From assembly GCA_903911355.1 (NCBI GenBank), contig CAIWDD010000054.1, positions 1 through 40,834 of the forward strand: a stretch of 40,834 nucleotides of DNA. The letters run 5' to 3'. The stretch's first letter is position 1. Each line of letters opens with the position of its first letter. The DNA is from an uncultured Nodularia sp. (GTDB lineage Bacteria > Cyanobacteriota > Cyanobacteriia > Cyanobacteriales > Nostocaceae). A program made the position numbers and the translations under genes. The notes under the pieces were generated by a model. The model searched no databases and was not told where the DNA came from. It worked only from the letters and a program-made list of their open reading frames with translations. Shown one piece after another: positions 18,474 through 28,340 of this stretch.

Positions 18474-19445
18474 CTACAAACTACATAGCCAACGAGAAAT
18501 AGATGCAACTTGGTTCTCCTCATTTAAGTTGGCAGCATTACTGAGCGTCTGGCTTTCTAATTGCTTCCAAATTTCGGTAGCCATCCTTCTCTCAATCGCT
18601 GCCCCTACAAAAAATGTAAGTGGTAATAAATGACCAGCATCCGCGAATGATTGTCGTATACGATTGAGTGCCGCTTGTGCTGTTTTCCAATGCTCGTCAG
18701 CACCGGCTGGATCAATTCCACCCTTGAGTTCGCCCAATGCGATTGTGTAAGGCTCAAGTTGAACAGGTTTAATATTGTGAGATTTATTAGCAGGTAGTGC
18801 TTCCGGAGCAAGGTCGAACAAACAGATATCTACATTACTTTTAACCAAGGGAATATTTAGGTTATAGATAAGTGTACGCCTACCCAGATCACTCTCCCAA
18901 CTGAGTCCGCGTAAAGATAATTCAATTTCTGCGTCATCGTTTGTCATCCCTATCCACTTTTTTGTTCTTGAATGCTGCCAGTGATATCTTTGACCTGCAA
19001 TTGTAAGAGTTGAAAGAATAGTACGAGTTAGTTTTCTTTGTGCCAAAGCTCCACCAACATTACGCATCGAGCCTCCAAGCGTATCGCCACGAGTCAAGAG
19101 AAATCTAAACACTCATTCTTCTACAAAGTTTGCACCTGCTGGCTCCAGAAAGTTTTTGATTAAACCATTAATCGCATCAATTTTATCTTCTGGTGTCAAA
19201 TAAGCAAGAGACTTATCAGACAATCCTGCCGCGGTCAATAATCCCATGTCGATACCATGAATGTTTAATAAGTCAGCAGGACTCTTAGCCAGATTTGCTG
19301 CTTCTTGAAGTGCCCTTGCTTCTGCAACATACGGGCTAGCCCGTCGATTCTTCTCAAGGGCAAGTGCTACAAAGCCCGCACGAGTTGCTTCATAGGTTGT
19401 GACAAGATCGTCACTAGACTGAAGATGATTATGATAAGCATTCAT
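18474..19445 (-). pseudogene. AvaI/BsoBI-type restriction endonuclease split by an in-frame TGA
   Basis: Two adjacent frames in the same phase encode one AvaI-like nuclease (target C^YCGRG in the known family). The N part is 19113-19445 (110 aa, ATG start, ending FVEE). The C part is 18474-19112 (212 aa, [20 protein letters not shown] onward). Only TGA (19115-19113) separates them, and the next codon is GTG. Together they give about 322 residues, close to the AvaI/BsoBI length of about 315-323. The PD-(D/E)xK catalytic set is intact: NVDICLF for the Asp and [17 protein letters not shown] for ExK and the downstream His. This is either a recent nonsense mutation or a split enzyme made by reinitiation at GTG 19112. 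It follows its methyltransferase gene by 9 bases. Confidence 0.85.
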
Positions 19446-19454
19446 AGGAACGGC

Positions 19455-20903
19455 TTACTGTTTTTTCCATACGTAAACACACTTTCTCAAGGGAGCACGC
19501 CCATGGTTTCCCATTTGCTGGCTACTGTTACCTTTATCGCTGGGTAAAACAAGAATATTTTCAACTATAAAACCTAGTTTCTCTGCAAAGTCAGATAGGA
19601 TCATATCTACTGAAATACTTATACCAGAATAACGCACATTGTCATTGACCATAAACAATAATGCTCCGGGTTTGAGTACGCGAGAACATTCTTGTATGAC
19701 GCAAGCCATTTCATCAAAGTAACCTCTAACCATCCTGGGTATCCCATTATTATTTAATACACCTTGAAGTTTCTGATTATCTAAATAGCCCAGAATAGCT
19801 TGCAATAGAGGTTGTGAATTTGCAGTCTCTAAAGCCAATCTCCAATTTGGATTCATAGCCAATAAATCTTTTGAGCGATTTTCGACTGTACAGCTTAACA
19901 TTTCCTGTCGGAGATCAATTAGTCCCTTTTCAGAAATATCTAATAATGCAAGCTCTAATGCATAAGTACGAGTGTAGTCATATCGGTTGCAATAGGGTGG
20001 AGACGTAATAACAGCATCATAAATTGCATCAGGTAAAGTCGGTAGCAATTTCAGACAAGACCCTTTGTAAAGCTGGATTTTACCAGGCGCTCTCTTAAAC
20101 GAAAAAAGTTCTGTCTGATGTGTATGAGGTTTTAGGTCATTAATAATTTCTGCGATTTTATTAGCGATGGCATTATCAAAATCTAAGATTTCACCTTTAT
20201 TGAAAGGCTTTTTACCTTGTCCACGACCGGAACGATAATCCCAACGAAGATACTGTCCATCTTTGCGAGTGTAGCTTATGGATTCTAAAACACAAAGCAA
20301 AGAAAAGAGCAAAACTTTTCGGACTCTTGGATTCTCCTGATAAAAAGCTCCGAGGTATTGCCCAATTGCTCTTTTGTTTTCTGTAGAATAAGCTCCTTTT
20401 GTAATCCTAAATTCTGGTAAACAGAACTCTTTATCATTCTGTTTCCATATTTGCGAACTTAACCAAGTTTTGAGACGTATAAGATCATCGGATATAAATT
20501 CGCTATCGAGAACCTTCTTGGTTTCAATAATCTGTTGACCAATGGGTAACAATTCAATCCCATCGGCATCCAGTCCCAAATCACTAACAGCAAACAAAGC
20601 GGTGCCGCTACCTGCAAAAGGATCTAATATCTTGCCCTGATTAAGCCTGTATTTTTCCAGTAAAAGCTCAACAAGAGAAGCAGAGAACGCTTCTTTATAC
20701 TTGTACCATCGGTAAATAGGTCTTGTTTTATTAGCTTGAAAACTTACTAAAAGTCTAGTAAGTGCAGGCTGAACTAAAAACTTAGTTTGAAAATGATGCT
20801 GCAATTGTTTGTCAAGGTTATCAATTTTTCTCAGAGCACTATTTTGGACTTCAGGGGTGATGTCGGAGATGCTTGACAGACTTGTCACAAGTATTGTCCC
20901 CAT
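19455..20903 (-). CDS. AvaI-type cognate DNA methyltransferase
   Basis: A 482-residue DNA amino-methyltransferase. AdoMet motif [12 protein letters not shown], lies at residues 94-104 and the catalytic [22 protein letters not shown] near residue 300. TSPPY is the form typical of N4-cytosine enzymes. Motif I before motif IV excludes the circularly permuted beta order. The gene starts at ATG 20903 and runs directly into the AvaI-like nuclease gene, so the pair is a type II system that presumably protects CYCGRG sites. The methylase is intact while the nuclease gene is broken, so it may now act as an orphan methylase. Confidence 0.88.
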   Translation of the reverse strand: MGTILVTSLSSISDITPEVQNSALRKIDNLDKQLQHHFQTKFLVQPALTRLLVSFQANKTRPIYRWYKYKEAFSASLVELLLEKYRLNQGKILDPFAGSGTALFAVSDLGLDADGIELLPIGQQIIETKKVLDSEFISDDLIRLKTWLSSQIWKQNDKEFCLPEFRITKGAYSTENKRAIGQYLGAFYQENPRVRKVLLFSLLCVLESISYTRKDGQYLRWDYRSGRGQGKKPFNKGEILDFDNAIANKIAEIINDLKPHTHQTELFSFKRAPGKIQLYKGSCLKLLPTLPDAIYDAVITSPPYCNRYDYTRTYALELALLDISEKGLIDLRQEMLSCTVENRSKDLLAMNPNWRLALETANSQPLLQAILGYLDNQKLQGVLNNNGIPRMVRGYFDEMACVIQECSRVLKPGALLFMVNDNVRYSGISISVDMILSDFAEKLGFIVENILVLPSDKGNSSQQMGNHGRAPLRKCVYVWKKQ

Positions 20904-21238
20904 AAAACACGCATATGGTTATTATATCAGTGTCTTTATATAGTCTGCTGACTCTGGGCTACATCCCATTTGCCCTAACAGATGTGTGGAGGCCAATTGG
21001 CTACAAGATTTAAGAGGATGTTTTAAAAGGGGGGGAGGGCTGGGAAGAAAGCTCACAAGGTATAAGCTGAGATTTGTAGATATCAGCACCTTGTGAGTAA
21101 ACGAATAAAGTATAACCTAGCAACCTAACATGGGAACAGTATCGCCATGATTCCCATCATACTCAGACGACTGGCTTGATTATTGACTAACTTTGATTTT
21201 TAAAACATCTTCTGAAGTTTTGTCAAGATTGTATGAAC
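20904..21238. other. Gap between R-M system and desD with inverted repeat
   Basis: 335 bases without a gene. They contain arms CTCACAAGGT (21052-21061) and ACCTTGTGAG (21088-21097) around a 26-base loop, which could end minus-strand desD transcription. The rest shows nothing I can name. Confidence 0.5.
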
Positions 21239-22327
21239 TTAGTCTAGATGAGGTGCAGTTCCCATGAGTTTTAACCAGCGATAATTAGAAGCCAATGCAG
21301 ACCTAAAATTTGGGCAAACATTGTATTTTACGCCAAAATCTTCACAAACATCAGCTAATATTTTAGATATTTGAGGATAATGAATATGGCAAATATTCGG
21401 AAATAAATGATGAACAACTTGATAGTTAAGACCACCAAGATACCAGGTTAAAAATTGATTATTGGGAGCAAAATCAACGGTAGTTTTTGTTTGAAATATT
21501 GCCCATTCATCCTCAATCTTTAAATCACCACTGGAATCAATAAAGTCTGCTGCTTCCATAACATGAGCCAGCATGAAAATTGTAATACTCACCAAGCCAT
21601 AGGTCATATAAGTAATACAAAATCCTATAAGCGCCTGAATAGGTGTGTATCCGATAGTAATTGGTATTCCCAAAAACAGCCCTAGCCAAATAAATTTCCC
21701 ACTCACAAAAATAAACAGGTCTATTGGTTTAAGCGTAGGAATATCATAGCTGTGATATTTCCGGTTAACCGTAATGAAACCAATATCATGTATAGACCAA
21801 TAAAAGGGTATGATAGTATATATCAACCAAATGAATATATGTTGAAACGAGTGGTACCATTTATGCTCAACATAGACAGTCATCCTCACTAATCCACCAC
21901 CATGTATTTCTACATCATGCCCTAATAAATTAGTGTATTTATGGTGGAGAAAATTATGTCTAAACTTCCACAAATAACTAGATAAACCAATGATATCATA
22001 AGTGATACCCAAGATATTATTGACAATTTTTTTGCGAGAGTAAGCACCGTGATTTGCATCATGTCCTACATTAAAAGCAACACCAGCAATTCCCAATCCT
22101 AAGAAAATACAGCTGATGACTTTTATCCATATTTGTGGTGGTCCGAAGAGAGTAAATACCCAAGCAGAGATTACCCAGGAAAAAAGGACTGCTGTTTTAA
22201 TGTACATTGCAGGATTATCTCTAGTAGAAATATTCTGCGACTGAAAATAAGCATCAACCCGGCGATTGAGTTCTTTTCTAAAACCGTAGTTTTTGGTAAA
22301 AGTTACTTTTGGTTGTGTTTCTGTCAT
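21239..22327 (-). CDS. desD: Acyl-lipid delta-6 fatty acid desaturase
   Basis: A 362-residue, membrane di-iron desaturase that introduces a cis double bond at delta-6 of C18 chains in glycerolipids. The His boxes are HDANH, HNFLHH and QVVHH (in YQVVHHLFPNICHIHYPQ). The Q-x-x-HH third box is typical of front-end delta-6 enzymes. HDVEIHGGG and the Synechocystis DesD-like C terminus (ASNYRWLKLMGTA) support the assignment. I chose ATG 22327, which gives the family length of about 360; an open frame continues 84 codons upstream but that part reads through the desB terminator. It needs oleoyl or linoleoyl chains from DesC and DesA, encoded just upstream. Confidence 0.95.
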   Translation of the reverse strand: MTETQPKVTFTKNYGFRKELNRRVDAYFQSQNISTRDNPAMYIKTAVLFSWVISAWVFTLFGPPQIWIKVISCIFLGLGIAGVAFNVGHDANHGAYSRKKIVNNILGITYDIIGLSSYLWKFRHNFLHHKYTNLLGHDVEIHGGGLVRMTVYVEHKWYHSFQHIFIWLIYTIIPFYWSIHDIGFITVNRKYHSYDIPTLKPIDLFIFVSGKFIWLGLFLGIPITIGYTPIQALIGFCITYMTYGLVSITIFMLAHVMEAADFIDSSGDLKIEDEWAIFQTKTTVDFAPNNQFLTWYLGGLNYQVVHHLFPNICHIHYPQISKILADVCEDFGVKYNVCPNFRSALASNYRWLKLMGTAPHLD

Positions 22328-22405
22328 ATATGTCCTTGCACTGGATTGTATTGTGGGAGAACTTGATTCTCCTGAGCTTCTCTTATCCACCGGGTGTGTG
22401 AGATC

Positions 22406-22430
22406 AAAAAAGCCCGCCAAAGCGGACTTT
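22406..22430 (-). terminator. Rho-independent terminator between desB and desD
   Basis: On the minus strand AAGTCCGC-TTTG-GCGGGCTT folds into an 8-base stem and is followed by a T-run. It lies 28 bases behind the desB stop and 79 bases before the desD ATG, so desD probably has its own promoter or receives only partial read-through. Confidence 0.85.
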
Positions 22431-22457
22431 CTTGGTATGGCTGTGAATGATATTAGC

Positions 22458-23528
22458 CTAGTTTTGACTCTTAGAAGTATAGTAAACCTTGCTACCTGTA
22501 TCCGGTACAAATTTACAGCTAACAGCAGAACGCCATAGAGATTTCCAAATAGGTTCCTCTGACTTGCGGAAATATTCACCCATCACTGGTTTAATCGCCT
22601 CAGTCGCCTTCAACAAATTGTAATGGGGAATGTTAAGGAATATGTGGTGAGCAACATGAGTACCAATATCATGATGAATGTGATTTACCCAACCGTAATC
22701 ACGGTCAATACTAGAAATCGCGCCTTTGAGAAAAGTCCAATTTTCTCCACGGTACCAAGGAATATCTGGCTCAGTATGATGTAGAAATGTTACCAAATCT
22801 AACCAAATCACAAACACAATGTAGGGCATAGCGTAGTATTTTAGCAGCCACATCCAACCCCATTGATAGGTGAAGAAACCCAGTAAACCTACCATACCAA
22901 TCCACAGTATAGTACTAGTCAACACATCGGATTTTTCCGATGGCTTAAACAGGGGGCTGCTAGGTGAAAAGTGAGAACCTTCCTTACCTGGAGAACGCTG
23001 AAATAAATACACCGGATAAGCCAAAAGAAAGACATAATATCGCCCTATCTTTTGCAATAGTGGCATTTCCTTGTACTGGGATTCAGTCACAGGATACCAG
23101 CTTTCATCATTATCGATACTGCCAGTATTTTTGTGGTGAGTTCTGTGGCTAATTCTCCAACCATGATAAGGGACTAGTATTGGTGTGTGGGATAAGTGTC
23201 CAATCAAATCATTGAGCCACTTTTGCTTAGAAAAAGATTGGTGTCCGCAGTCATGTCCAACTACAAACAAAGCCCAAAACATTGTTCCTTGCATGAACCA
23301 GAAAACTGGCCAAAAATACCAAGAATCTAGATAATAAGCCACTGCATAAAGTAGGCTAATAATCAAGATGTCACGAAAAAAGTAAAATAGGGATTTAGTT
23401 ACATTTGGCTGAAAGCATTCAGCCGGTATAGCAGCTTTCAAATCCTGAATAGTAAAGGGAAGTTGCGTTTTTTCCTCAGAGAATTTACAGTCATCAGAAT
23501 TATTGAAAGCGATAGTATTTGATGGCAC
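22458..23528 (-). CDS. desB: Acyl-lipid omega-3 (delta-15) desaturase
   Basis: A 356-residue membrane desaturase that inserts the omega-3 double bond into linoleoyl or gamma-linolenoyl chains. The His boxes are HDCGH (92-96), HRTHH (128-132) and HVAHH in THVAHHIFLNIPHYNL. The segment SIDRDYGWVNHIHHDIGTHVAHH identifies the omega-3 subgroup and separates it from DesA, which has HVPHH. It appears to start at GTG 23528; no ATG lies in a suitable place. The desA stop is 195 bases upstream. desB is cold-induced in other cyanobacteria; no cold-box element was identified here. Confidence 0.95.
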   Translation of the reverse strand: MPSNTIAFNNSDDCKFSEEKTQLPFTIQDLKAAIPAECFQPNVTKSLFYFFRDILIISLLYAVAYYLDSWYFWPVFWFMQGTMFWALFVVGHDCGHQSFSKQKWLNDLIGHLSHTPILVPYHGWRISHRTHHKNTGSIDNDESWYPVTESQYKEMPLLQKIGRYYVFLLAYPVYLFQRSPGKEGSHFSPSSPLFKPSEKSDVLTSTILWIGMVGLLGFFTYQWGWMWLLKYYAMPYIVFVIWLDLVTFLHHTEPDIPWYRGENWTFLKGAISSIDRDYGWVNHIHHDIGTHVAHHIFLNIPHYNLLKATEAIKPVMGEYFRKSEEPIWKSLWRSAVSCKFVPDTGSKVYYTSKSQN

Positions 23529-23723
23529 TTGATTCTTTTGTGGGATAGAAATCAGACTTTTTTGACATATTTTTGGTATTAGCTTTCACTAATACCCTAT
23601 AAGGTAATCTCTGGTAATTCAACTCAGCTTAAAAGTAGATTAATAATTACCAGAGCCTATTTAATTTACAGGATAATCAGCACTGTTGCAAGTATTGAGA
23701 ATGCAATTTATGCCGGGTGGTAT

Positions 23724-24782
23724 TTATTGTTGTTTTCCTGCGTAATACTCATTGAAGGTCTGATAGCCAATATCAGTTTGATACAGTTGACATTGGTCTG
23801 TGATTTGCTTCATTAAAGACCAAGAAAACTGACATTCATCATGTAGATAAGGCTGCCAATTTTTCTTAATGCTGCTATAGGCTAGACGCAAATTATAAGC
23901 AGGGATAGCAGTAGAAATGTGATGGGGAACGTGGACATTGATATCATGGCAGAGGATTTCTACCCAGCGGGGATAATCACAATGAATGGTACCAAATAGT
24001 TGTGCTAAAGCCTCATTCCACTTGTTGGCTGTTTCAAAAGAAACATCTGGGGCGGTGTGATGAACAATTGTGAAGGTACTCATCCAAAAATGGTAAACCA
24101 TCCAGGGTAGTAGCCAAAATTTGACAAATCCCCAAATACCAGTTGTAGCAATCAAAAGAGGAAAAACGATGGCGGCAAACACAACTACTACAGCCACAGA
24201 AAGCTTAACACTTGATTGGTCTTTGGTTTTGAATTTCCGCCAATCAAAATGTACCACTGCCCAATGTCCAATGGAACCTACCCACCACAGACGCTGACGC
24301 ATAAACCTTTCAAAGGCAAATTGCTTTAAGGGTGACCAATTGGTAAACACATGTGTTCTAATGGGATGCCAAGCATTATCCTCATCCAACTTGTTGGTAT
24401 GAGCATGGTGATGATTATGCTTAATTCGCCAGCTGTGGAAGGGGTAAATTAACGGCATCATAAATAAATGCCCCACTAAATCATTTACCCACATACTTTT
24501 AGCAAAAGACCTGTGACCACAGTCATGGCCGATGACAAAAAAACCTGTTAAAGCAGTACCGGTAAAAATCCAAGCTAGGGGTAGGAGAAACCAAGGACTG
24601 ATGGTGAGCAGATAGTAGCCCAAGGCTACCATAGAAACACTGATGAGAACTTGTGTCCAAGCTTTGCGACTGTTTTTCTCAAAACATTCCCTGGGTAAGC
24701 TTTTGATAATATCTTGTAGCTTCAGCTTGGGTTCGCCAAGGTCGTCACCTAGTTTTTGGCTGTTGATTATTGATGTAGTCAT
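23724..24782 (-). CDS. desA: Acyl-lipid delta-12 desaturase
   Basis: A 352-residue membrane desaturase that converts oleoyl to linoleoyl chains on glycerolipids using ferredoxin. The His boxes are HDCGH (86-90), HNHHH (122-126) and HVPHH in [17 protein letters not shown]. Hydrophobic pairs lie around 45-85 and 205-250. I chose ATG 24782, which gives the family length of about 351; the frame is open for 24 more codons upstream. It is second in the desC-desA-desB-desD series. Confidence 0.96.
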   Translation of the reverse strand: MTTSIINSQKLGDDLGEPKLKLQDIIKSLPRECFEKNSRKAWTQVLISVSMVALGYYLLTISPWFLLPLAWIFTGTALTGFFVIGHDCGHRSFAKSMWVNDLVGHLFMMPLIYPFHSWRIKHNHHHAHTNKLDEDNAWHPIRTHVFTNWSPLKQFAFERFMRQRLWWVGSIGHWAVVHFDWRKFKTKDQSSVKLSVAVVVVFAAIVFPLLIATTGIWGFVKFWLLPWMVYHFWMSTFTIVHHTAPDVSFETANKWNEALAQLFGTIHCDYPRWVEILCHDINVHVPHHISTAIPAYNLRLAYSSIKKNWQPYLHDECQFSWSLMKQITDQCQLYQTDIGYQTFNEYYAGKQQ

Positions 24783-24995
24783 GAATACCTGGAAAACAAC
24801 AGACTTCCCTACCAATTCACCAAAAAGGTGGATGGATGTAAAGTTTCTTAACATTAGCGTCTTGGATTATAGCAATCTCAGCTACACAAGCGCACTATTT
24901 TTATTAGCTATAGGAGATAATTTTCCCGGTGGTGAATGGTTATTAGTTTTTCAGGGAAATTAGCTTTGACCCACTATTAACCAATCACCTGGAAA

Positions 24996-25814
24996 TTACT
25001 GCCTTTTACCTGCCAACTTGACATTTGTAGCTAGACCGAGTAATTGCAGTAATTGAATAGTCATCCAAGTTAAATCGATTTCCCACCATTCCAGCCCGTG
25101 ACGAGCAGAGTATTGATAGGCATGGTGGTTATTATGCCAGCCTTCACCGAATACTAGCACCGCCACCCACCAGCAGTTAGTGGAGCGATCGCCAGAATCA
25201 TGACTACGATAACCAAATTTGTGAGTAGCGCTGTTCACCAACCAGGTGCAATGGTACACCCAGACAATGCGAACAAAGATACCCCAGACCACAAAAGGCC
25301 AGCCACCCAGATACATGAGTAATAAACCCAGTGCCACCTGAATCAAAATAAAATATTTCTGTAAAAACTGATAAACTGAGTCTTCGGCAATATCTTTGGT
25401 GAACCGAGGAACGTCAGCATGAGCAGGAGAGTGATAAATTAACCAACCCATATGACTCCACCAGAAGCCTTTATTGGAATCATGGGGGTCTGTGTCGGTA
25501 TCAGAATGTAAATGATGAATGCGATGTGTACCTACCCATTCAATTGGACCTCCTTGACAGGCCAATGTCCCACAAAACACCAAGAAATATTCCAGCCATT
25601 TGGGAGTTTGAAAACTGCGGTGAGTTACCAGACGGTGAAAACCTAGAGTAATACCCAATCCACCGGTTATCCAGTAAAGTAATAAAGCCACACCAACGGC
25701 ATTCCAGCTAAAGTTACTAGGAACCAAAGCAAATAAAGCGCCGATGTGCAGAGCAATGAAAAACAGGGTATTCACCCAGTTAATTTGAGGTTTAGTTGAA
25801 GTAGCAATTGTCAT
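24996..25814 (-). CDS. desC: Acyl-lipid delta-9 desaturase
   Basis: A 272-residue protein that introduces the first double bond at delta-9 of stearoyl or palmitoyl chains. The His boxes are HRLVTH (60-65), HRIHH (97-101) and HNNHH (227-231, in GEGWHNNHHAYQYSARHG). Four transmembrane segments are visible. It starts at ATG 25814. The 213 bases before desA leave room for a separate desA promoter. It shares a 73-base divergent region with the start of the methionine gamma-lyase-like gene, in which both promoters must lie or overlap. Confidence 0.96.
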   Translation of the reverse strand: MTIATSTKPQINWVNTLFFIALHIGALFALVPSNFSWNAVGVALLLYWITGGLGITLGFHRLVTHRSFQTPKWLEYFLVFCGTLACQGGPIEWVGTHRIHHLHSDTDTDPHDSNKGFWWSHMGWLIYHSPAHADVPRFTKDIAEDSVYQFLQKYFILIQVALGLLLMYLGGWPFVVWGIFVRIVWVYHCTWLVNSATHKFGYRSHDSGDRSTNCWWVAVLVFGEGWHNNHHAYQYSARHGLEWWEIDLTWMTIQLLQLLGLATNVKLAGKRQ

Positions 25815-25901
25815 GCAATAACCCGAGTAGAAATTGTCTAGCCTAATCTGCGTGATTGGAAAATCCGCATATCTAACTAATTTTTTGTGAAAGAGGAACT
25901 A

Positions 25902-27134
25902 ATGAACAGCGTGGAACAGCTGCGGCAAGCAGAACAGGCACTGTTAGAGATTTTTTCTGGAATTGACGCTCAGGTCAAGCATAATCTGAAAAGAGTCCTG
26001 GATGCCTTTCGTCATCACCGTGTTGGGGCACACCATTTTGCTGGTGTCAGTGGTTATGGCCACGATGATTTAGGAAGACAGACGTTAGATCAAGTGTTTG
26101 CCGAAGTCATGGGCGCTGAAGCGGCGGCGGTGCGAGTGCAGTTTGTTTCTGGAACTCATGCGATCGCCTGCGCCTTATTTGGTGTTCTCCGTCCTGGAGA
26201 TGAGATGTTAGCAGTAGCTGGTTCTCCCTACGATACGCTTGAAGAAGTCATTGGTTTACGAGGTAAAGGCCAAGGTTCCCTTCTTGAGTTTGGCATAAAT
26301 TACCGCCAATTGGAGCTAACCCCCCAAGGAACTATAGATTGGCAAACCCTAAGTAGTAGCATTAGTGAGAACACCCGGTTAGTGTTGATTCAGCGTTCTT
26401 GCGGGTATTCCTGGCGGCCGAGTTTATCAATTAGCGACATAGAAAAAATCGTTTACCTAGTGAAACAGCAAAACCCCAACACCGTTTGTTTTGTAGATAA
26501 CTGTTACGGGGAATTTATTGAAACCAGAGAACCCACAGATGTTGGTGCCGATTTAATCGCCGGGTCATTGATTAAAAATCCTGGGGGGACAATCGTCACT
26601 GCAGGGGGTTATATTGCTGGTCGTGCTGACCTAGTAGAAGCAGCCGCCTGTCGTCTCACAGCTCCTGGGATTGGTAGTTATGGTGGTGCTACCTTCGACC
26701 AAAATCGCCTGTTATTCCAGGGCTTATTTTTAGCTCCCCAGATGGTAGGGGAAGCCATGAAAGGAACTCACCTAACTGGTTATGTATTTGATAAATTAGG
26801 TTATCCAGTCAATCCCGCACCCCTAGCACCCCGTGGGGATGTCATTCAAGCCATTAAACTCGGCTGTGCTGCCAAACTAATCGCCTTCTGTAAAGCCATA
26901 CAACAGCATTCACCCGTAGGTTCCTATCTCGACCCCATTCCCGATGATATGCCGGGCTACGAGAGCCAAGTAGTCATGGCTGGGGGGACGTTTATTGAGG
27001 GAAGTACCTTAGAATTTTCCGCTGATGGTCCTTTGCGTGAGCCTTATGTGGTTTATTGCCAGGGGGGGACTCACTGGACCCATGTGGCGATCGCATTAGA
27101 GGCGGCGATAGAAGCGGTGGGAATGGCTACATAG
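25902..27134 (+). CDS. Methionine gamma-lyase family / aluminium-resistance-like PLP enzyme
   Basis: A 410-residue, fold-type I PLP protein (PF06838-like). The N terminus includes HHFAGVSGYGHDDLGR. FVSGTHAIACALFGVLRPGD binds the cofactor phosphate, VCFVDNCYGEFIE contains the PLP-contacting Asp, and DLIAGSLIKNPGG holds the Schiff-base lysine candidate. The name 'aluminium resistance protein' is historical; the true substrate in cyanobacteria is not known. I chose ATG 25902 because GAGG lies 7 bases upstream; a GTG five codons earlier is in frame. Confidence 0.88.
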   Translation: MNSVEQLRQAEQALLEIFSGIDAQVKHNLKRVLDAFRHHRVGAHHFAGVSGYGHDDLGRQTLDQVFAEVMGAEAAAVRVQFVSGTHAIACALFGVLRPGDEMLAVAGSPYDTLEEVIGLRGKGQGSLLEFGINYRQLELTPQGTIDWQTLSSSISENTRLVLIQRSCGYSWRPSLSISDIEKIVYLVKQQNPNTVCFVDNCYGEFIETREPTDVGADLIAGSLIKNPGGTIVTAGGYIAGRADLVEAAACRLTAPGIGSYGGATFDQNRLLFQGLFLAPQMVGEAMKGTHLTGYVFDKLGYPVNPAPLAPRGDVIQAIKLGCAAKLIAFCKAIQQHSPVGSYLDPIPDDMPGYESQVVMAGGTFIEGSTLEFSADGPLREPYVVYCQGGTHWTHVAIALEAAIEAVGMAT

Positions 27135-27146
27135 GTCGCGGGAGAT

Positions 27147-28340
27147 TTACTGTGGTAACTTATAGTTTCCTACAATCCTCTTAGCAAACTCCGGCACATG
27201 AGCCTGTAATTTCTCTGGATAATTGCGCCTTACATACAAATAATTGCGCGTAAAATGGGAATCAATGGAAAACCGCGCATACTCTAAACCCTTGGGTCCG
27301 ATTTTTTCTATTACCACACCCATGAGTTTTGCTGCCCACATGGGTAGTGTTACCCCTTTGTCGTAGGCGGGAATACTTTGTTGTACTGCTTCTTTGCGGT
27401 TCCCTTGGGATGTGACTGGCTGGGTGTTTAATTGGTCTTGCACTAAGTCAAGCATTTCTTTACCTGTATCATTTCTTACTACAATCCACTGCCAGCCAAA
27501 GGGTGCGCCCATGTAACCTACCACTAGGTCGGCTAGGGAGTTAACGTAGTCAAAGCAGGTCATGCAGGAGGGGGCAAAGACATCTTTGAGTTCATTGGTT
27601 TTTAAGCCAAAAAATGGTACTTTCTCGATGGATCCGTCTTCATGTTTGAAGTGAATGCGGAAGTCTTGCATGAATTCATAATGTACCACTGTCTCTGGTG
27701 AACGGCTGGTAGTTTCTAGGAATTTTTGTAGCCCGGCGCGGGTAACGTTATCTACGCAGGGTGTACCTAAAACATACAGTTTTTCTAACCCTAGTTGTTT
27801 TTCTACGGCTCTGAGGGCTTGAATTTGGCAACCTACACCAATTACTAATAACTTTTTCATCCCCGATTTTTCTATTTGTTCTAAAACGGAAAGGTTGGGG
27901 GATAATGTTGGTTTATTTACCCTGGCTGCCAGTATTTCTTCTGGGGTACGGGCGATGATTGGCATGGGTTGAAAGCGGTCTTCTTTGGTGTTTTGCACAC
28001 AGATAACGCCTTCTACTAAGCCGCGATTGAGCATTTCAATGGCAATGCTACTGACAATACCTGTCCATTGTGCGCCTTCTATGGGTTGCTGTTTTTGCGC
28101 TGCGATCATGTCTTGATGAACGCCAAAGTACAGTTCGGTTTCGTTATCTAGGTCGCGCGATCGCTTATGGGTTTGTTCTTCGAGTCCCTCTATCTGTTGA
28201 TTAATAAAAGCGCAGGCTTCCTTGACATAATGAATATAATATGTATCACATAGTCCGCACTCGCTACACAATTCTTTCGCAGGGCGGCGGCTGGTCGGTT
28301 TCAGGGCTTTGGCTTTTTTATGGGGAGAAACTGAGGTCAT
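27147..28340 (-). CDS. bciB: Divinyl chlorophyllide a 8-vinyl-reductase, ferredoxin-dependent (BciB/F-DVR)
   Basis: A 397-residue member of the FrhB family (coenzyme F420 hydrogenase/dehydrogenase beta-subunit-like). CSECGLCDTYY near residue 22 and SCMTCFDYVNSLADLVVG near 260 supply cysteines for two [4Fe-4S] clusters. VIGVGCQIQALRAVEKQ and YVLGTPCVDNVTR form the flavin-binding part. In cyanobacteria this group reduces the 8-vinyl group in chlorophyll synthesis; the plant relative is 7-hydroxymethyl chlorophyll a reductase. The cyanobacterial role is the more likely one. It starts at ATG 28340 and is convergent with the PLP enzyme gene, 12 bases away. Confidence 0.88.
   Translation of the reverse strand: MTSVSPHKKAKALKPTSRRPAKELCSECGLCDTYYIHYVKEACAFINQQIEGLEEQTHKRSRDLDNETELYFGVHQDMIAAQKQQPIEGAQWTGIVSSIAIEMLNRGLVEGVICVQNTKEDRFQPMPIIARTPEEILAARVNKPTLSPNLSVLEQIEKSGMKKLLVIGVGCQIQALRAVEKQLGLEKLYVLGTPCVDNVTRAGLQKFLETTSRSPETVVHYEFMQDFRIHFKHEDGSIEKVPFFGLKTNELKDVFAPSCMTCFDYVNSLADLVVGYMGAPFGWQWIVVRNDTGKEMLDLVQDQLNTQPVTSQGNRKEAVQQSIPAYDKGVTLPMWAAKLMGVVIEKIGPKGLEYARFSIDSHFTRNYLYVRRNYPEKLQAHVPEFAKRIVGNYKLPQ

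Noticed and set aside
18474-20903. Retron, toxin-antitoxin or BREX component
   Set aside because: The proteins fit a simple AvaI-type type II restriction-modification pair; no further components are present.
21239-22579. Longer 446-residue DesD
   Set aside because: The extra 84 N-terminal residues would be translated through the desB terminator and desB 3' end; ATG 22327 gives the family length.
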